From: Candidatus Bathyarchaeota archaeon
GTDB lineage: Archaea > Thermoproteota > Bathyarchaeia > 40CM-2-53-6 > RBG-13-38-9
Direction: 5' to 3'
Assembly: GCA_023144075.1 (NCBI GenBank)
Contig: JAGLGJ010000088.1
Location: forward strand, 1-5,160
Length of the DNA: 5,160 nt
This document shows, one piece after another, positions 3,958 through 5,160 of this stretch; position 1 is the first letter of the stretch; every line of letters begins with the position of its first letter. The notes beneath the pieces were generated by a model, which saw only the letters and a list, made by a program, of their open reading frames with translations, made no database searches and was not told the origin of the DNA. A program made the translations under genes and the position numbers.

Positions 3958-5160
3958 TTATTGAGTCTTGCTACCACATTTGTCACAATATGTAGCGTTA
4001 GAAGATAGTTCTCGACCGCAATTGGGGCATTTTCTGGTCACGATCTCTTCTTTTGATGTGACTAGTTTGTATTCATGTTCTATGACGTGATGGTAGTTTT
4101 CGGGCGACATTAGATTGCGGAATGCTCTCTCGATAACTTCGTTTAAAGCTGGATGAATATGCATTCCGTTAGTTATCGGGTCTATGTTTTGCGCGGGTGT
4201 ATACATTATATTAACTATCTCTTGTATGAGAATTGATGCATATGGACCGATGATGTGAGCGCCAAGGATTTTTCTGCTATTCTTTTCGACTATTACTTTC
4301 ACGAAATAGTCTTTTACTGCCATGGCCTCGCCTTTGGCAGTATCTTCATATCGCTGAATCCCAACGAGTACACCATCTTTTCCATATCTTTGTATCGCCT
4401 CATTTTCTTTGATCCCTACACTGGCGATCTCTGGATACGTGAATACGGCGTGTGGAATAGCACGGTAGTTCATTGATACTTGTCTATTTAACACTGAATT
4501 GTAATATACGATCATTGACTCGAAGTTTGCCACATGTTTAAAGAGATATTTACCGTTGGCGTCGCCTAAAGCCCATATACCTGGTTGTGATGTCTCTAGG
4601 TATTCGTTTGTTATGATCCATCCTTTCTCATCCGTTTCTATTCCAGCTAAATTTGGATGAAGAATATCTGAGTTAGACCCTCTTCCAGCAGCTACAAGAA
4701 TTTCATCTGATGTTACTATCTTTTTCTTTCCATTCTCTCTGTTTATAGCAGTCAGTTTTTTCTTGCCTTTGACTGAGTTAACTTCCTGAACTTCATGGCT
4801 GGTTATGATCGTCATATTTTTCTCTAGGACTTTTTTTGCTAAGATCGATATTTCTGGTTCTTCTGATGGTAAAAACTTCTTATTTCTGCCAATTATGGTA
4901 ACTTTTGATCCCATGGCTGCGAGGAAGTGCCCAAACTCGGCTGCTATGTATCCTCCACCTATTATTGCTACACTCTCTGGTAAATCACTGATTTTGAGTA
5001 TGGTATCACTTGTCAGGTAGCCTGCTTTTTCAAGTCCTTTTATTTTTGGAATTATCGGTTTGGAGCCAGTGCAGAGGAAAATCATGTTTGCACTTATTGT
5101 TTCTTCTCCAACTTTCACCGTGTATGGAGCGACAAATTCAGCTTTTTTAGGATAATAATC
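3958..5160 (-). CDS. Lpd/mycothione reductase-type flavoprotein disulfide oxidoreductase with C-terminal zinc ribbon, N-terminus outside window
   Basis: A cytoplasmic FAD- and NAD(P)-dependent disulfide reductase of the dihydrolipoamide dehydrogenase class. The frame is open to the right edge; the GTG at 5118 is an internal Val. Of the protein, 400 residues are visible and about 110, with the FAD GxGxxG and redox CxxxxC, are missing. Counting from the edge: TGSKP at 31-35, nucleotide-binding GGGYIAAE at 68-75, GR at 159-160, FAD-contacting LGDA with D200, and the catalytic His-Glu pair H336 and E341 in HIHPALNE. The second beta strand of the nucleotide site ends in IIGR (R92) where NAD-specific enzymes have an acid, hinting at NADPH. 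After the normal family end near RAFRNL there is a tail ending in a CX2C-X10-CX2C zinc ribbon (C378, C381, C392, C395). The natural disulfide substrate is unknown; wording such as mycothione reductase rests on the HPALxEV and KHVAN blocks. The double stop TAATGA precedes the next gene by a short gap, so they probably share an operon. Confidence 0.9.
   Translation of the reverse strand, partial: DYYPKKAEFVAPYTVKVGEETISANMIFLCTGSKPIIPKIKGLEKAGYLTSDTILKISDLPESVAIIGGGYIAAEFGHFLAAMGSKVTIIGRNKKFLPSEEPEISILAKKVLEKNMTIITSHEVQEVNSVKGKKKLTAINRENGKKKIVTSDEILVAAGRGSNSDILHPNLAGIETDEKGWIITNEYLETSQPGIWALGDANGKYLFKHVANFESMIVYYNSVLNRQVSMNYRAIPHAVFTYPEIASVGIKENEAIQRYGKDGVLVGIQRYEDTAKGEAMAVKDYFVKVIVEKNSRKILGAHIIGPYASILIQEIVNIMYTPAQNIDPITNGMHIHPALNEVIERAFRNLMSPENYHHVIEHEYKLVTSKEEIVTRKCPNCGRELSSNATYCDKCGSKTQ

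Noticed and set aside
5116..5118. GTG as the start of the disulfide oxidoreductase
   Set aside because: The frame continues open to the window edge with 14 more sensible codons, and the family needs an N-terminal FAD and CxxxxC domain upstream.
3958..5160. Mercuric reductase identity
   Set aside because: The C-terminus has the His-Glu pair of Lpd-type enzymes and lacks the vicinal cysteine pair of mercuric reductases; the four tail cysteines are a zinc ribbon.
1..5160. CRISPR array, insertion sequence or phage module
   Set aside because: No spaced identical repeats, transposase, integrase or phage structural genes are seen; the only protein repeats are the degenerate ones within 1928-2251.

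Overview
The window looks like a piece of an AT-rich genome from an uncultivated archaeon. The support is a JAMM-type isopeptidase with the exact metal motif, a piece of a tungsten aldehyde:ferredoxin oxidoreductase, a Tat-exported substrate-binding protein with a Thr/Pro-rich stalk and no lipobox, TTG starts with clear Shine-Dalgarno sites, a TATA-like box about 25 bases before a short leader, and T-rich transcript ends. No lineage-defining marker is present, so the phylum is left open.

Left half, + strand: (1) the last 241 codons of an LDH-fold malate dehydrogenase (2-727), cut by the window edge; (2) a complete small JAMM metalloprotease gene (892-1281); (3) overlapping it by ATGA, a 155-codon gene (1278-1745) that matches only the C-terminal quarter of aldehyde ferredoxin oxidoreductase; (4) after a T-rich terminator and a TATA-like box, a 107-residue Pro/Gln/Tyr-rich low-complexity protein (1928-2251) that I do not recognise. 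A 337-base convergent intergenic region follows. It has a strong hairpin plus T-run facing right, a GC hairpin facing left, and an AGCGCGCGCT palindrome between them.

Right half, - strand: an FAD/NAD(P) disulfide oxidoreductase of the dihydrolipoamide dehydrogenase / mycothione reductase type (3958-5160, N-terminus outside the window) carries a C-terminal CxxC...CxxC zinc ribbon. It is followed after 37 bases by a Tat-exported LivK-like solute-binding protein (2589-3920), so the two are probably cotranscribed.

Working picture: the left half pairs central carbon metabolism with a JAMM/AOR-tail bicistron. The known action of archaeal JAMM proteases on MoaD-like (SAMP) conjugates suggests, but does not prove, a link to tungstopterin cofactor metabolism. 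The right half combines a cytoplasmic redox enzyme with an orphan nutrient or ligand receptor. The points most worth checking are the orphan AOR C-terminal gene coupled to JAMM, the Pro/Tyr/Gln-rich small protein, and the zinc-ribbon-tailed disulfide reductase.
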